64,000 nt of DNA from Conexibacter stalactiti. Its GTDB lineage: Bacteria; Actinomycetota; Thermoleophilia; Solirubrobacterales; Solirubrobacteraceae. A program made the position numbers and the translations under genes. The stretch lies in assembly GCF_035967765.1 (NCBI RefSeq), contig NZ_JAYWIT010000011.1. One strand, given 5' to 3'. Below the pieces are notes generated by a model, which ran no database searches, was not told where the DNA came from, and worked only from the letters and a program-made list of their open reading frames with translations. Positions 40,628-48,708 of the stretch are shown one piece after another (within the stretch, counting starts at the first letter, position 1; each line of letters starts with the position of its first letter).

Positions 40628-41844
40628 ACGAGCTGATCGTCCAACTCGCCGATCGGCGCGTCGGGCGGCTGATCCGCAAGGACAACGGCAACCTCCAGTT
40701 CCGCTACGACCCCGGCTACTCCGGTCCGCTCGTCTCACATGCGCTGCCGCTCCAGGCGGCGGCGCACCCGCATGCCGTCACGCGCGCAGTCTTCGGCGGG
40801 CTGCTGCTGGAAGGCGACGGCCGCGGAGCGCTCGCGAGAGCGCTCGGGCTGTCGCCATCGAACGACTTCGGCCTGCTGGAGGAGGTCGGCGGCGACTGCG
40901 CCGGTGCGATCACGCTGCTGCGCGAGGAGTCGGCTCCCCCGCCATCACCGACCAGCCGGGCGCTCGATGCCGACGCGCTCGACGAGCTGTTGCGGGGGCT
41001 CCCGCAGCGGCCGCTCGCCGCCGATCCGGAGCACGGGGTGCGGCTCTCGCTCGCGGGTGCTCAGCCGAAGCTGCCGGTGATCGTGGAGGACGACGGGACG
41101 ATCGCGCTGCCGACGAGCGCGGCCGCCGCGACGACGCACATCCTCAAGCCCGAGCCGGCGGCCTTCCCGGGGCTCGTCGACAACGAGGCGTTCTGCATGG
41201 AGCTGGCCCGCGCCTGCGGCCTGTCGGTCGCGGAGGTCTCCACGGCCGCCAGCGTCTCCGGCCTGCGCTACCTCGTCGTCGAGCGCTACGACCGCGACCT
41301 GACGGCCGATCCGATCCGGCGCCTGCACCAGGAGGACTTCTGCCAGGCGCTCGGGGTCGCGTCCGATCGCAAGTACCAGACCGAGGGCGGTCCGGGCGTC
41401 CACGACGCGGTCGCGCTGATCCGCGCCGCGACCGGCGTGCCGGCGCTGGAGCTGCCGCGATTCCTGCGAGCGCTGGTGCTGTGCTGGCTGATCGGCAACT
41501 GCGATGCGCACGCGAAGAACTTCTCGCTGCTCTACGACGCCGGTCCGCCGACGCTGGCGCCGCTCTACGACCTCGTCAGCACCGTCTCCTACGCGGGGCT
41601 GACGACGCGGTTGGCGATGCGCATCGGCGGCGCGAGCGCGGTCGACGACGTCGACCGCGCGGCGTGGGCGCAGCTCGCGAGCGACATCAGCGTGCGGCCC
41701 GCGTTCGTGCAGCGGACGCTCGACGAGCTGCTGCCGCGCGCAGCGAAGGAGGCGCTTCGGCTGACCGACGGCGGCGGGCACGACAACCCCGCCGCGCGCG
41801 CCGTCGCCGAGCGGGTCACGGCGCTCGCCGCCGCGGCCGCCTAA
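40624..41844 (+). CDS. hipA: HipA-like serine/threonine kinase toxin
   Basis: 406 residues from GTG 40624. An N-terminal subdomain (~1-110, GRLIRKDNGNLQFRYD, GGLLLEGDGRGALAR) precedes the kinase core: the regulatory Gly-rich loop RLSLAGAQPKLPV, substrate and ATP regions HILKPEP and DNEAFCMELARACGL, catalytic loop GNCDAHAKNFSLL and metal-binding LYDLVST. All are intact. E. coli HipA phosphorylates glutamyl-tRNA synthetase and causes persistence; the target here may differ. Length is normal (about 400-440). Its end overlaps the convergent ABC permease gene by 4 bp. Confidence 0.93.
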   Translation: MNELIVQLADRRVGRLIRKDNGNLQFRYDPGYSGPLVSHALPLQAAAHPHAVTRAVFGGLLLEGDGRGALARALGLSPSNDFGLLEEVGGDCAGAITLLREESAPPPSPTSRALDADALDELLRGLPQRPLAADPEHGVRLSLAGAQPKLPVIVEDDGTIALPTSAAAATTHILKPEPAAFPGLVDNEAFCMELARACGLSVAEVSTAASVSGLRYLVVERYDRDLTADPIRRLHQEDFCQALGVASDRKYQTEGGPGVHDAVALIRAATGVPALELPRFLRALVLCWLIGNCDAHAKNFSLLYDAGPPTLAPLYDLVSTVSYAGLTTRLAMRIGGASAVDDVDRAAWAQLASDISVRPAFVQRTLDELLPRAAKEALRLTDGGGHDNPAARAVAERVTALAAAAA

Positions 41845-42620
41845 CGCACCTCCTCGCGCCGGATCCGCCACCAGCCGAGCGCGAGCGGGAGGACCATCCA
41901 GAGGGCGAGGGTGGTGGCGACGCGCGCCCATTCGGTGCCGCTCAGCAGCTCGCTCGTCAGCGGCGTCATCGACTGCGTGCTATCGAGCCATTCGGCGGCG
42001 TCGTTGAGGAAGGAGATCGAGCCGAGGATGCCCCAGGCGGCCGGGAGCGCGAAGTAGAGGACGATCGCCGGGGCGGAGGCGAGGATCGCGGCGCCGAAGC
42101 CGATGCCGATCGCCATCCCGGTCACGACGCTGACGAGCATCTGGAACAGCAGGCCGGCCGACAGCGACCACACCCCGCTCACGTCCGGTGCGACGATCGC
42201 GACGCCGACGGCGGCGACGGCGATGCACAGCACGAAGGCGGCGAGCGTGAGGATCGTGCCGGCGATCAGCTTCGCTGCCAGCACGCGGCCGCGCTGGGGC
42301 ACCAGCGAGAAGGTGATCAGCGCCGTGCGCTGGTTCCACTCCGACGTCACGAGCAGGATCCCGATGATCGGCAGCAGGATGCTCGACGGCGCCAACGCCG
42401 CCTCGAGCAGTCTCGCGAGCGTCTGGTCGGGCGGGTCGCCGACGGCGCAGACGAGCGCGACGATCGCCACCGTCAGCAGCGCGGTCACGATCAGCAGCCA
42501 GAGGCCGGCGCGCGTGTCGACCATCTTGCGCAGCTCGACGCCGGCCAGGCGCCCGAGACCGGGGCGGAGGTCGGCGGAGGTCGGCGCGGGTGCGGTGGGG
42601 GCGGCGGCGGTCACGCTCAT
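41841..42620 (-). CDS. ABC-2 type transporter permease
   Basis: 259 residues with six predicted helices after a proline/alanine-rich N-terminus. The segment LLVTSEWNQRTALITFSLVPQRGRVLAAKLIAG is the conserved ABC-2 permease loop (E-W/R-T). It partners the ATPase encoded immediately upstream (ATGA overlap at 42617-42620). Export substrate unknown; small-molecule or peptide export is usual for this size. Confidence 0.88.
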   Translation of the reverse strand: MSVTAAAPTAPAPTSADLRPGLGRLAGVELRKMVDTRAGLWLLIVTALLTVAIVALVCAVGDPPDQTLARLLEAALAPSSILLPIIGILLVTSEWNQRTALITFSLVPQRGRVLAAKLIAGTILTLAAFVLCIAVAAVGVAIVAPDVSGVWSLSAGLLFQMLVSVVTGMAIGIGFGAAILASAPAIVLYFALPAAWGILGSISFLNDAAEWLDSTQSMTPLTSELLSGTEWARVATTLALWMVLPLALGWWRIRREEVR

Positions 42621-43510
42621 CGGACGGGCTCCGGGGTGGGGGTGGTGAGATCGAAGAAGAGCTGCTCCAGCCCGGCGCCCTCCGACGGTCCCAGCCGGTT
42701 CAGCACGACCCCGCCGGCGAGCGCGGCGCGGCCGACCTGCTCCGGCTCGGCGTCGACGAGGAAGCCGCCGTCGCCCTGCGAGCGCGCGGTCAGCCCGGCG
42801 GCGGCGAGCGCGTCGCGCAGCCGCACGCCGTCGCTCGCGCGCACGAGCGTGCCGGCGTCGCGCAGCAGCTCGTCAGGCGTGCCCTGCGCGACGATCTTGC
42901 CGTCGCCGATGATCACGATCCTGTCGGCGACCGCCTCGACCTCGCGCAGCAGGTGCGAGGAGAGCAGCACGGTGCCGCCGCGGTCGGCGAAGTCGCGCAG
43001 CAGCTCGCGCATCCAGCGCATCCCCTCCGGATCGAGGCCGTTGGCCGGCTCGTCGAGGATCAGCACCTGCGGGTCGCCGAGCAAGGCGTGCGCGAGCCCG
43101 AGCCGCTGCCGCATCCCGAGCGAGTACTGCCGCACGCGCTTGCGCGCGGCGGAGCGGTCGAGCCCGACCCGCGTCAGCAGCTCGTCGACGCGCCGCTCCT
43201 CGACGCCGATCGTCTGCGCCGAGACGGCGAGCGCCTCGCGGCCGCGGCGGCCGGCGTGCTGGGCGGCCGCGTCGAGCAGGATCCCGACGCGGCGGCCGGG
43301 GTTGGGCAGCTCGCGGTAGCGGCCGCCGAGCACGCGGGCGCTGCCGCCGTCGGGCTCGGAGAGGTCGCACAGCATCCGCATCGTCGTCGTCTTGCCGGCG
43401 CCGTTGGGGCCGAGGAAGCCGGTCACGCTGCCGGGCTCGCAGCGGAACGTGACGTCGCTGACGACGGTCCGTCCGCCGAGCCGCTTGGTGAGGCCGTCGG
43501 ATTCGATCAT
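42617..43510 (-). CDS. ABC transporter ATP-binding protein (DrrA/CcmA-like)
   Basis: 297 residues. Walker A GPNGAGKTTTMRML (~residues 35-48), Q-loop region GILLDAAAQHAG, signature YSLGMRQRLGLAHALL, Walker B QVLILDEPANGLDP and H-loop LLSSHLLREVE. The C-terminal ~70 residues are the extension common in antibiotic and lipid exporters. ATG 43510 begins MIESDGLTKRLGG. It forms the exporter with the permease downstream. The divergent two-component genes may sense the exported compound. Confidence 0.93.
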   Translation of the reverse strand: MIESDGLTKRLGGRTVVSDVTFRCEPGSVTGFLGPNGAGKTTTMRMLCDLSEPDGGSARVLGGRYRELPNPGRRVGILLDAAAQHAGRRGREALAVSAQTIGVEERRVDELLTRVGLDRSAARKRVRQYSLGMRQRLGLAHALLGDPQVLILDEPANGLDPEGMRWMRELLRDFADRGGTVLLSSHLLREVEAVADRIVIIGDGKIVAQGTPDELLRDAGTLVRASDGVRLRDALAAAGLTARSQGDGGFLVDAEPEQVGRAALAGGVVLNRLGPSEGAGLEQLFFDLTTPTPEPVR

Positions 43511-43622
43511 GGGCGGCAGGATCGTCGGCGCGACCGTCCGCGCGCCAGCGCCTCCCGACCACACCCGCATCGACTTCGGTAGGGGGTCGGCGGCGTTGGC
43601 CGGCCGTAGGCTGTGACCTGCG

Positions 43623-44951
43623 ATGAGCGAGCTGGCCGAGCATCCGCGCGAGATCGAGGGCGCCCGCTGGCAGCAGTGGCTGCTGCCGGGCGCGCTGCGC
43701 GAGCGCGAGGACGGCCGCCGCAGCCCGCGCGACTGGTTCGTCGACGTGCTCGGCTTCCTGATCGCGATCGGGCTCGGCCTGTACCTGCTCGGCCTCACCG
43801 AGGACGAGCACAGCGAGCTGGCGCTGCTCGGCGAGGTCGTGCTCGGAACGCTCGCCTGCCTCTCGCTGTGGCTGCGCCGCCGCTGGCCGTTCGGCGTCGC
43901 GCTCGCGACCGGGCTCGCCTCGATCCTCTTCGTCGCGCCCGGCGGCGCCGCCGTGATCGCCACCTTCTGCGCGGTCATCCGCGTGCCGTGGCGGCAGGTC
44001 GCGCTGCTGGTCGCGATCGGCGTCACGACGGCGCTCGTCATCCCGGCGATCTATCCGACCGAGGACGACTACCCGACCGAGCTGCTGATCGGGCTGCTGT
44101 TCACCGGCTTCGTGGTCGGCTGGGCGCTGTTCGTGCGCGTCCAGCGCGAGCTGTTCCTGTCGATGCGCGAGCGCACCGCGCGGCTGGAGACCGCGCAGCA
44201 GCTGCGCGTCGAGCAGGCGCGCGAGGCCGAGCGGCGGCGGATCGCGCGCGAGATGCATGACGTGCTCGCGCACCGCCTCGCGCTGCTGTCGCTGCACGCC
44301 GGCGCGCTCGAGTTCCGCCCCGACGCGCCGCCGGCCGAGATCGCGCAGGCGGCCGGGGTCGTGCGCGCCTCGGCCCGTGCCGCGCTGGAGGAGCTGCGCG
44401 AGGTGATCGGCGTGCTGCGCGAGCAGGAGCCCGACGACGACGCCCCCGCCGGCAGCGCGCCGGAGCCGCCGCAGCCGACGCTCGTGCAGATCCCCGCGTT
44501 GGTCGAGCGCTCGCGTGCGACCGGCATGCGGATCGGCTGCCGGATCGAGCTGGACGGCCTCGACGACGTCGCCCTCCCCGACGTGCTCGGACGGACCGCC
44601 TACCGGATCGTGCAGGAGGGGCTGACGAACGCGCACAAGCACGCGCCCGCGGCGGCGGTCGAGGTCGTCGTGGAGGCGCGCGCGGCGGGCGGCGGCGCGA
44701 TCGGCGCGGCGGGCGACGCGGGCGAGGCGGGGCGCGCGGGGGCGAACGGCGACCTCCTCGTCGCCGTCCTCAGCCGCCGGCCGATCGGCGCGCCGCCGGC
44801 TGCCGCGGCCGCCGCGAACGGCCTGCCGGGCGCCGGCACCGGGCTCGTCGGGCTTGGCGAGCGGGTCGCGCTCGCGGGCGGTGCGCTGGAGCACGGGCCG
44901 GACGCCAACGGCGACTTCCTGCTGCGCGCGACGCTGCCGCTGCCGCGATGA
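43623..44951 (+). CDS. Sensor histidine kinase, NarL/DesK type (HisKA_3)
   Basis: 442 residues. Four to six N-terminal helices (~40-165) form a compact membrane sensor. The HisKA_3 domain has the phosphoacceptor His in REMHDVLAHRLALLSLHAG (about residue 217). The HATPase_c part has YRIVQEGLTNAHKHAP (N box) and GTGLVGLGERVALAGG (G boxes). A glycine/alanine-rich insert (GGGAIGAAGDAGEAGRAGANG) sits between them. TAGGCT at 43607-43612, 10 nt before ATG 43623, is a candidate -10. It is 112 bp from the divergent ABC genes and overlaps its response regulator by 4 bp. Confidence 0.93.
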   Translation: MSELAEHPREIEGARWQQWLLPGALREREDGRRSPRDWFVDVLGFLIAIGLGLYLLGLTEDEHSELALLGEVVLGTLACLSLWLRRRWPFGVALATGLASILFVAPGGAAVIATFCAVIRVPWRQVALLVAIGVTTALVIPAIYPTEDDYPTELLIGLLFTGFVVGWALFVRVQRELFLSMRERTARLETAQQLRVEQAREAERRRIAREMHDVLAHRLALLSLHAGALEFRPDAPPAEIAQAAGVVRASARAALEELREVIGVLREQEPDDDAPAGSAPEPPQPTLVQIPALVERSRATGMRIGCRIELDGLDDVALPDVLGRTAYRIVQEGLTNAHKHAPAAAVEVVVEARAAGGGAIGAAGDAGEAGRAGANGDLLVAVLSRRPIGAPPAAAAAANGLPGAGTGLVGLGERVALAGGALEHGPDANGDFLLRATLPLPR

Positions 44952-45598
44952 TCCGCGTCCTGCTGGTCGACGACGACGCGCTCGTCCGCTCCGGGCTGCG
45001 GATGCTGCTGGCCGGCGCCGCCGACCGGATCGAGGTGGTCGGCGAGGCCGACGACGGGCGCGCGGTGCTGAGCGCCGTCGACCGCCACCGGCCTGACGTC
45101 GTGCTGATGGACATCCGCATGCCGCAGCTCGACGGGATCGCCGCGACGCGACTGCTGCGCGGCCAGCCCTCGCCGCCCGCGGTGCTGGTGCTGACGACCT
45201 TCGACGCCGACGAGCTGGTGCTGCAGGCGCTGCGCGCCGGCGCCGCCGGCTTCCTGCTGAAGGACACGCCGCCGGCCGAGATCGTCCGCGCGATCGAGCT
45301 GGTCGCGGCCGGCGAGGCGATGCTGTCGCCGGGCGTGACGCGACAGCTGATCGCGCTCGTCGCCGGCGACGGCGAGGCGGCCGCGCGCGGCGAGCGGGCA
45401 CGCGCCCTGTTGGCGACGCTCAGCCCGCGCGAGCACGAGGTCGCGCTGGCGGTCGGACGCGGCTGCGCCAACGCCGAGATCGCGGCCGAGCTGCACATGA
45501 GCGTCGCGACGGTGAAGGCGCACGTCTCGCGCCTGCTGGCGAAGCTGGAGGCGGACAACCGCGTCCAGATCGCGCTGCTCGTGCAGGACTCGCAGTAG
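44948..45598 (+). CDS. NarL/FixJ-family response regulator
   Basis: 216 residues. Receiver domain: acidic cluster LLVDDDALVR, phospho-acceptor Asp in VVLMDIRMPQLDGI (about residue 55), Thr in VLVLTTFDADELVLQALRAG and Lys in FLLKDTPP. LuxR-type HTH at the C-terminus (LSPREHEVALAVGRGCANAEIAAELHMSVATVKAHVSRLLAKL). Phosphorylated by the kinase encoded just upstream (ATGA overlap). The likely target is the divergent ABC exporter operon. Confidence 0.95.
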   Translation: MIRVLLVDDDALVRSGLRMLLAGAADRIEVVGEADDGRAVLSAVDRHRPDVVLMDIRMPQLDGIAATRLLRGQPSPPAVLVLTTFDADELVLQALRAGAAGFLLKDTPPAEIVRAIELVAAGEAMLSPGVTRQLIALVAGDGEAAARGERARALLATLSPREHEVALAVGRGCANAEIAAELHMSVATVKAHVSRLLAKLEADNRVQIALLVQDSQ

Positions 45599-45698
45599 CG
45601 AGACGCGGCGCGCTAAGACAGAGAGCGGAGCGCCGCGAGAACGAGCCCCCGGGCGAGTTCTCGCAATGGAATGCGAGCCCCTGGGCGAGCATTTCACC

Positions 45699-45736
45699 TT
45701 GACATGTATTCAAAATGATGAATATGATGGATACAT
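45699..45736 (+). promoter_or_regulatory. Promoter and operator at the head of the catabolic cluster
   Basis: A consensus -35 TTGACA (45699-45704) and a -10 TATGAT (45723-45728) are 18 bp apart, and the -10 is 6 nt before ATG 45735, so the transcript should be leaderless. The AT-rich spacer holds inverted repeats: ATGTAT (45704-45709) with ATACAT (45731-45736), and ATTCA with TGAAT inside. This is a strong promoter overlaid by an operator, probably for the GntR regulator encoded at the far end of the cluster. Confidence 0.65.
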
Positions 45737-46379
45737 GGTCGACGTCACGACAGGAGAGACGTACGGCGACCGCGGACAGCGCCCGGCGCTGCTCGTGGTC
45801 GACATGCAGAACGACTTCGTCGCTTCCGACGGGGTCTTCGCGCAGGCTGGGCTGACGATCGAGGATCCGGCCGCGCTGGTCGGCCGCGTCGCCGCGCTCG
45901 CCGACCGCTTCCGCGCCGCCGGCGGCCTCGTCGTGTGGGTGAAGATGGTGTGGGACGACGACGCCGCGGTCGGGCTGCTGGCACAGCGCAGCCCCTTCCT
46001 CGCGACGGCCGGCCTGCGCCGCGGCAGCCGCGGCGCCGAGCTGGTCGACGGCCTGCGGCCGCGGCCCGGCGACGCGGTCGTCGAGAAGACGCGCTTCAGC
46101 GCCTTCCACGCGACCGAGCTGGAGCGGCTGCTCGCCGACGAGCAGGTCGAGACCGTCGTCGTCTGCGGCGTGCGGACCGACTTCTGCGTCGAGTCGACCG
46201 TGCGCGACGCCTTCTTCCGCGACCTGGCCGTGCTCGTCGCCGACGACGCCGTCGGCGGCTACTTCCCCGCCCTGCACGACAGCTCGCTGCGTGTGATGGG
46301 AACGGTCTTCGCGGAGGTGCTCGGGACCGACGCGGTCCTCGCGCGCACGCTCGCCCCCCACGATCCCCAATCGAAGTAG
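45735..46379 (+). CDS. Isochorismatase-family cysteine hydrolase (amidase)
   Basis: 214 residues from ATG 45735; the longer frame upstream covers the promoter. The Asp-Lys-Cys catalytic triad is visible: LLVVDMQNDFV (Asp), VEKTRFSAFHAT (Lys) and VCGVRTDFCVESTVRDAFF (Cys). The fold includes nicotinamidase, maleamate amidase and biuret hydrolase, all of which split C-N amide bonds. As the first gene of an aromatic catabolic cluster it likely removes an amide or carbamoyl group from the substrate or an intermediate (for example deamination of an aminomuconate-type product). That assignment is inference. Confidence 0.9.
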   Translation: MVDVTTGETYGDRGQRPALLVVDMQNDFVASDGVFAQAGLTIEDPAALVGRVAALADRFRAAGGLVVWVKMVWDDDAAVGLLAQRSPFLATAGLRRGSRGAELVDGLRPRPGDAVVEKTRFSAFHATELERLLADEQVETVVVCGVRTDFCVESTVRDAFFRDLAVLVADDAVGGYFPALHDSSLRVMGTVFAEVLGTDAVLARTLAPHDPQSK

Positions 46380-46393
46380 TAGGGAGTTTCGAA

Positions 46394-47251
46394 ATGGCAG
46401 ATCTGGTCCTTGCCGTGTCCGCGAGTCATGCCCCAGGGCTGACGGGGTGGATGGACAGAGCGGACGACGCGACGCGCAGATCCGTGGAGGGCGCCTACGG
46501 CAGCATCGGGCAGCAGATCCGCGACGCCGAGCTGGACGTGCTCGTGATGGTCGCCAACGACCACCTCGTCAACTACGACCCCGACGACTACCCCGACTTC
46601 GCCGTCGGCACCGACGCCGTCCACAGCGGCCCGGCCGAGTGGTTCAAGCCGTGGCTGAACGTCGACGACTACCGCCTCACCGGCCACCCCGAGGTCGCGC
46701 GCACGCTGCTCGACGGCCTCTCCGGCAACGGCCTGCGCGTCGTCGACAGACCGCAGATGCTGTTCGACGACAACATCTCCGTCCCGACGACCGTCACCGG
46801 CCTCGCCAACAGCGACATGCCGATCGTGCCGATCATGCAGAACTGCACGGTCCCGCCGGTCCCCGACCAGCACGCCTCCTACGCGATGGGCCAGCGGCTC
46901 GGCGCGGTCATCCGCGAGCAGCTCCCGGACGGCATGCGCGTCGGCCTCTTCGGCACCGGCGGCATGTCGCACGAGCCCGGCGGCGAGCGCTACCTGGAGA
47001 TCGACGAGGCGTACGACCGCGACTTCCTCGACCTGATCGAGCGCCACCAGCACGACCACGCCGCCTTCCTGGAGGCGGCGACCTACGAGCGGATGGAGGC
47101 GGCCGGCGCCGGCGGCACCGCCGAGCTGCTGTCGTGGATCGCGGTGATGGGGGCGATCGGCGAGCAGCCGGTCGAAGTGCTCTGCTACGCGGCCGTGCCG
47201 GAGTGGCGCTGCGGCGTCGGCGCCGTCCGCTGGAACCTCGCGACGGCCTGA
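46394..47251 (+). CDS. Class III extradiol dioxygenase, catalytic subunit (LigB-like)
   Basis: 285 residues. Fe(II) ligands of the LigB family are conserved: His12 in SASHAPG, His57 in VANDHLVNYD and the late Glu in AELLSWIAVMGAIGE. The active-site His in GTGGMSHEPGGERY is also present. In the segment that is DHG in protocatechuate 4,5-dioxygenase the sequence is DDNISVP, so one substrate-contacting His is absent. It probably opens the ring of an o-dihydroxy or o-aminophenol-type aromatic. Its small subunit follows 12 bp downstream. Confidence 0.92.
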   Translation: MADLVLAVSASHAPGLTGWMDRADDATRRSVEGAYGSIGQQIRDAELDVLVMVANDHLVNYDPDDYPDFAVGTDAVHSGPAEWFKPWLNVDDYRLTGHPEVARTLLDGLSGNGLRVVDRPQMLFDDNISVPTTVTGLANSDMPIVPIMQNCTVPPVPDQHASYAMGQRLGAVIREQLPDGMRVGLFGTGGMSHEPGGERYLEIDEAYDRDFLDLIERHQHDHAAFLEAATYERMEAAGAGGTAELLSWIAVMGAIGEQPVEVLCYAAVPEWRCGVGAVRWNLATA

Positions 47252-47263
47252 GAGGAGACGACG

Positions 47264-47581
47264 ATGGCTCTCGTACTGCCCCACTTCAGCGCCTACTACG
47301 ACCCGACCCGTCAGACGCACAAGCTCGTCCAGGAGCTGAAGCGCGACCGCGAGCTGCGCGAGCGCTTCAAGGACGACGAGGCGTCGGTCCTCGACCGCTA
47401 CGAGCTGCTGCCGCAGGAGCGGGCCGCGATCGAGCAGCGCGACTTCAAGACGCTCTACGAGCTGGGCGTCCACCCGTACCTGCTCGGCCAGCTCTCGCGG
47501 CTGATCCACGGCACGGTCGAGGGTGCCGGCTCCTCCGAGGCGTCGGTCGCGCTCGTGCGCTCGCTGAAGGGCGAGGCATGA
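47264..47581 (+). CDS. Extradiol dioxygenase small subunit (LigA-like)
   Basis: 105 residues. Helical protein of the LigA family: LVQELKRDRELRERFKDDEASVLDRYELLPQERAAIEQRDFKTLYELGVHPYLLGQLSRLIHG split over its length, with the YELGVHPYLL segment that caps the LigB active site. A GAGGAGACG ribosome site precedes ATG 47264. Together with the upstream protein it forms an alpha-beta ring-cleavage enzyme. The gene order is B then A, the reverse of ligAB in Sphingobium. The stop overlaps the oxidase start (ATGA). Confidence 0.92.
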   Translation: MALVLPHFSAYYDPTRQTHKLVQELKRDRELRERFKDDEASVLDRYELLPQERAAIEQRDFKTLYELGVHPYLLGQLSRLIHGTVEGAGSSEASVALVRSLKGEA

Positions 47582-48648
47582 CGGCAACGCTTCCAGCGCG
47601 CGCCGACGTCGTCGTGATCGGCGGCGGCGTCGTCGGCCTCGCGACCGCCCGTGAGCTGGCCGGCGCCGGCCGCGACGTCGTCGTGCTGGAGCAGTTCGCG
47701 CTCGACCACACGCGCGGCGGCAGCCACGGCGACGCGCGCGTCTTCGCCTACGTCCATCCGGAGCCCGAGTGGGTGCCGATGGCGGTCGAATCGATGCGGC
47801 TGTGGCGCGAGCTGGAGGCGGAGGCCGGCGAGCGGCTGCTCGACGACTCCGGCGGCCTCTACGCGACCGAGCGCGCGTCGCTGCTGACGCCGGCGCTGAC
47901 CGAGAACGGCGTCGCCTTCGAGCTGCTGTCGGCGGCCGCGACGGCGGAGCGCTTCCCCGTCACTCTGCCCGCCGGCAAGCAGGCGATCTGGACGCCGCAG
48001 GCGGCGACGATCTTCGCCGACAGAGCGCTGCTGGCGCTGGCGGCGTCGGTCCGCACGCGCGGCGGCGCGATCCACGAGCGGACGCCCGTGACCGCGCTGC
48101 GGCGCACGCCCGGCGGCCCCGGCCGCGTCGAGCTGGAGACCGCGGCCGGTGCGATCCGCGCCGAGACGGTCGTCGTCGCGGCGGGCGGCTGGGCCGGCCC
48201 GCTGCTGGCGCAGGCCGGCGTCGAGCTGCCGCTCGTCACCAGACGCGGCACCGTCGCCTACTTCCCCTTCAGAGCCGGCGAGCGGATCCCGCCGCCGCTG
48301 TTCGAAGAGGGCAGCCCGTCGATCTACTCCGCGACCAGCCCGGGCCACGGCCTGAAGCTGGGCGAGTCGCGGATCGGGCCGACGGTCGACCCGGACGCGC
48401 CGTGGGAGCCCGACGCGGAGTCGGCGGCGCGGCTCGCGCAGCGGGTGCGCGAGCGCTTCCCGACCGCAGTGCCGTCCGATCCCCACCTGGAGATCGGGCT
48501 GTTCGGAAACCTGCCTGAGCCGCGGTTCGTGCTGGAGGAGCACGACGGTGTCATCGCCGCCGCGGCATGCGAAGGGCGGGGCTTCAAGTTCGCCCCCCTG
48601 ACAGGGGCGCGGCTCGCCGCGCTCGCGACCGCTCCGGCGGTGCGCTGA
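47578..48648 (+). CDS. FAD-dependent oxidoreductase, DAO / sarcosine-oxidase-like
   Basis: 356 residues. Rossmann FAD motif VVVIGGGVVGLATARELAGAG at the N-terminus, then TRGGSHGDARVFAY, VVAAGGWAGPLLAQAG and a C-terminal ACEGRGFKFAPLTG. It most resembles monomeric sarcosine oxidase and N-methyltryptophan oxidase, which oxidise secondary or tertiary amines. The residue that covalently holds FAD in that family (Cys of C-[LM]-Y-T) appears replaced, the region reading GLFGNLPEPRF. Likely oxidises a C-N bond of the cluster's substrate. It starts within the LigA stop. Confidence 0.88.
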   Translation: MTATLPARADVVVIGGGVVGLATARELAGAGRDVVVLEQFALDHTRGGSHGDARVFAYVHPEPEWVPMAVESMRLWRELEAEAGERLLDDSGGLYATERASLLTPALTENGVAFELLSAAATAERFPVTLPAGKQAIWTPQAATIFADRALLALAASVRTRGGAIHERTPVTALRRTPGGPGRVELETAAGAIRAETVVVAAGGWAGPLLAQAGVELPLVTRRGTVAYFPFRAGERIPPPLFEEGSPSIYSATSPGHGLKLGESRIGPTVDPDAPWEPDAESAARLAQRVRERFPTAVPSDPHLEIGLFGNLPEPRFVLEEHDGVIAAAACEGRGFKFAPLTGARLAALATAPAVR

Positions 48649-48708
48649 CCCAACGGCACCGGGACGCGACCGCGTCCGGCTGAAGGCACGACAAACAAGG
48701 AGAACGTG

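Noticed and set aside
42617..44041. Longer ABC ATPase start upstream of 43510
   Set aside because: The added residues are Ser/Pro/Arg-rich and overlap the divergent kinase gene and promoter; ATG 43510 begins the family domain directly.
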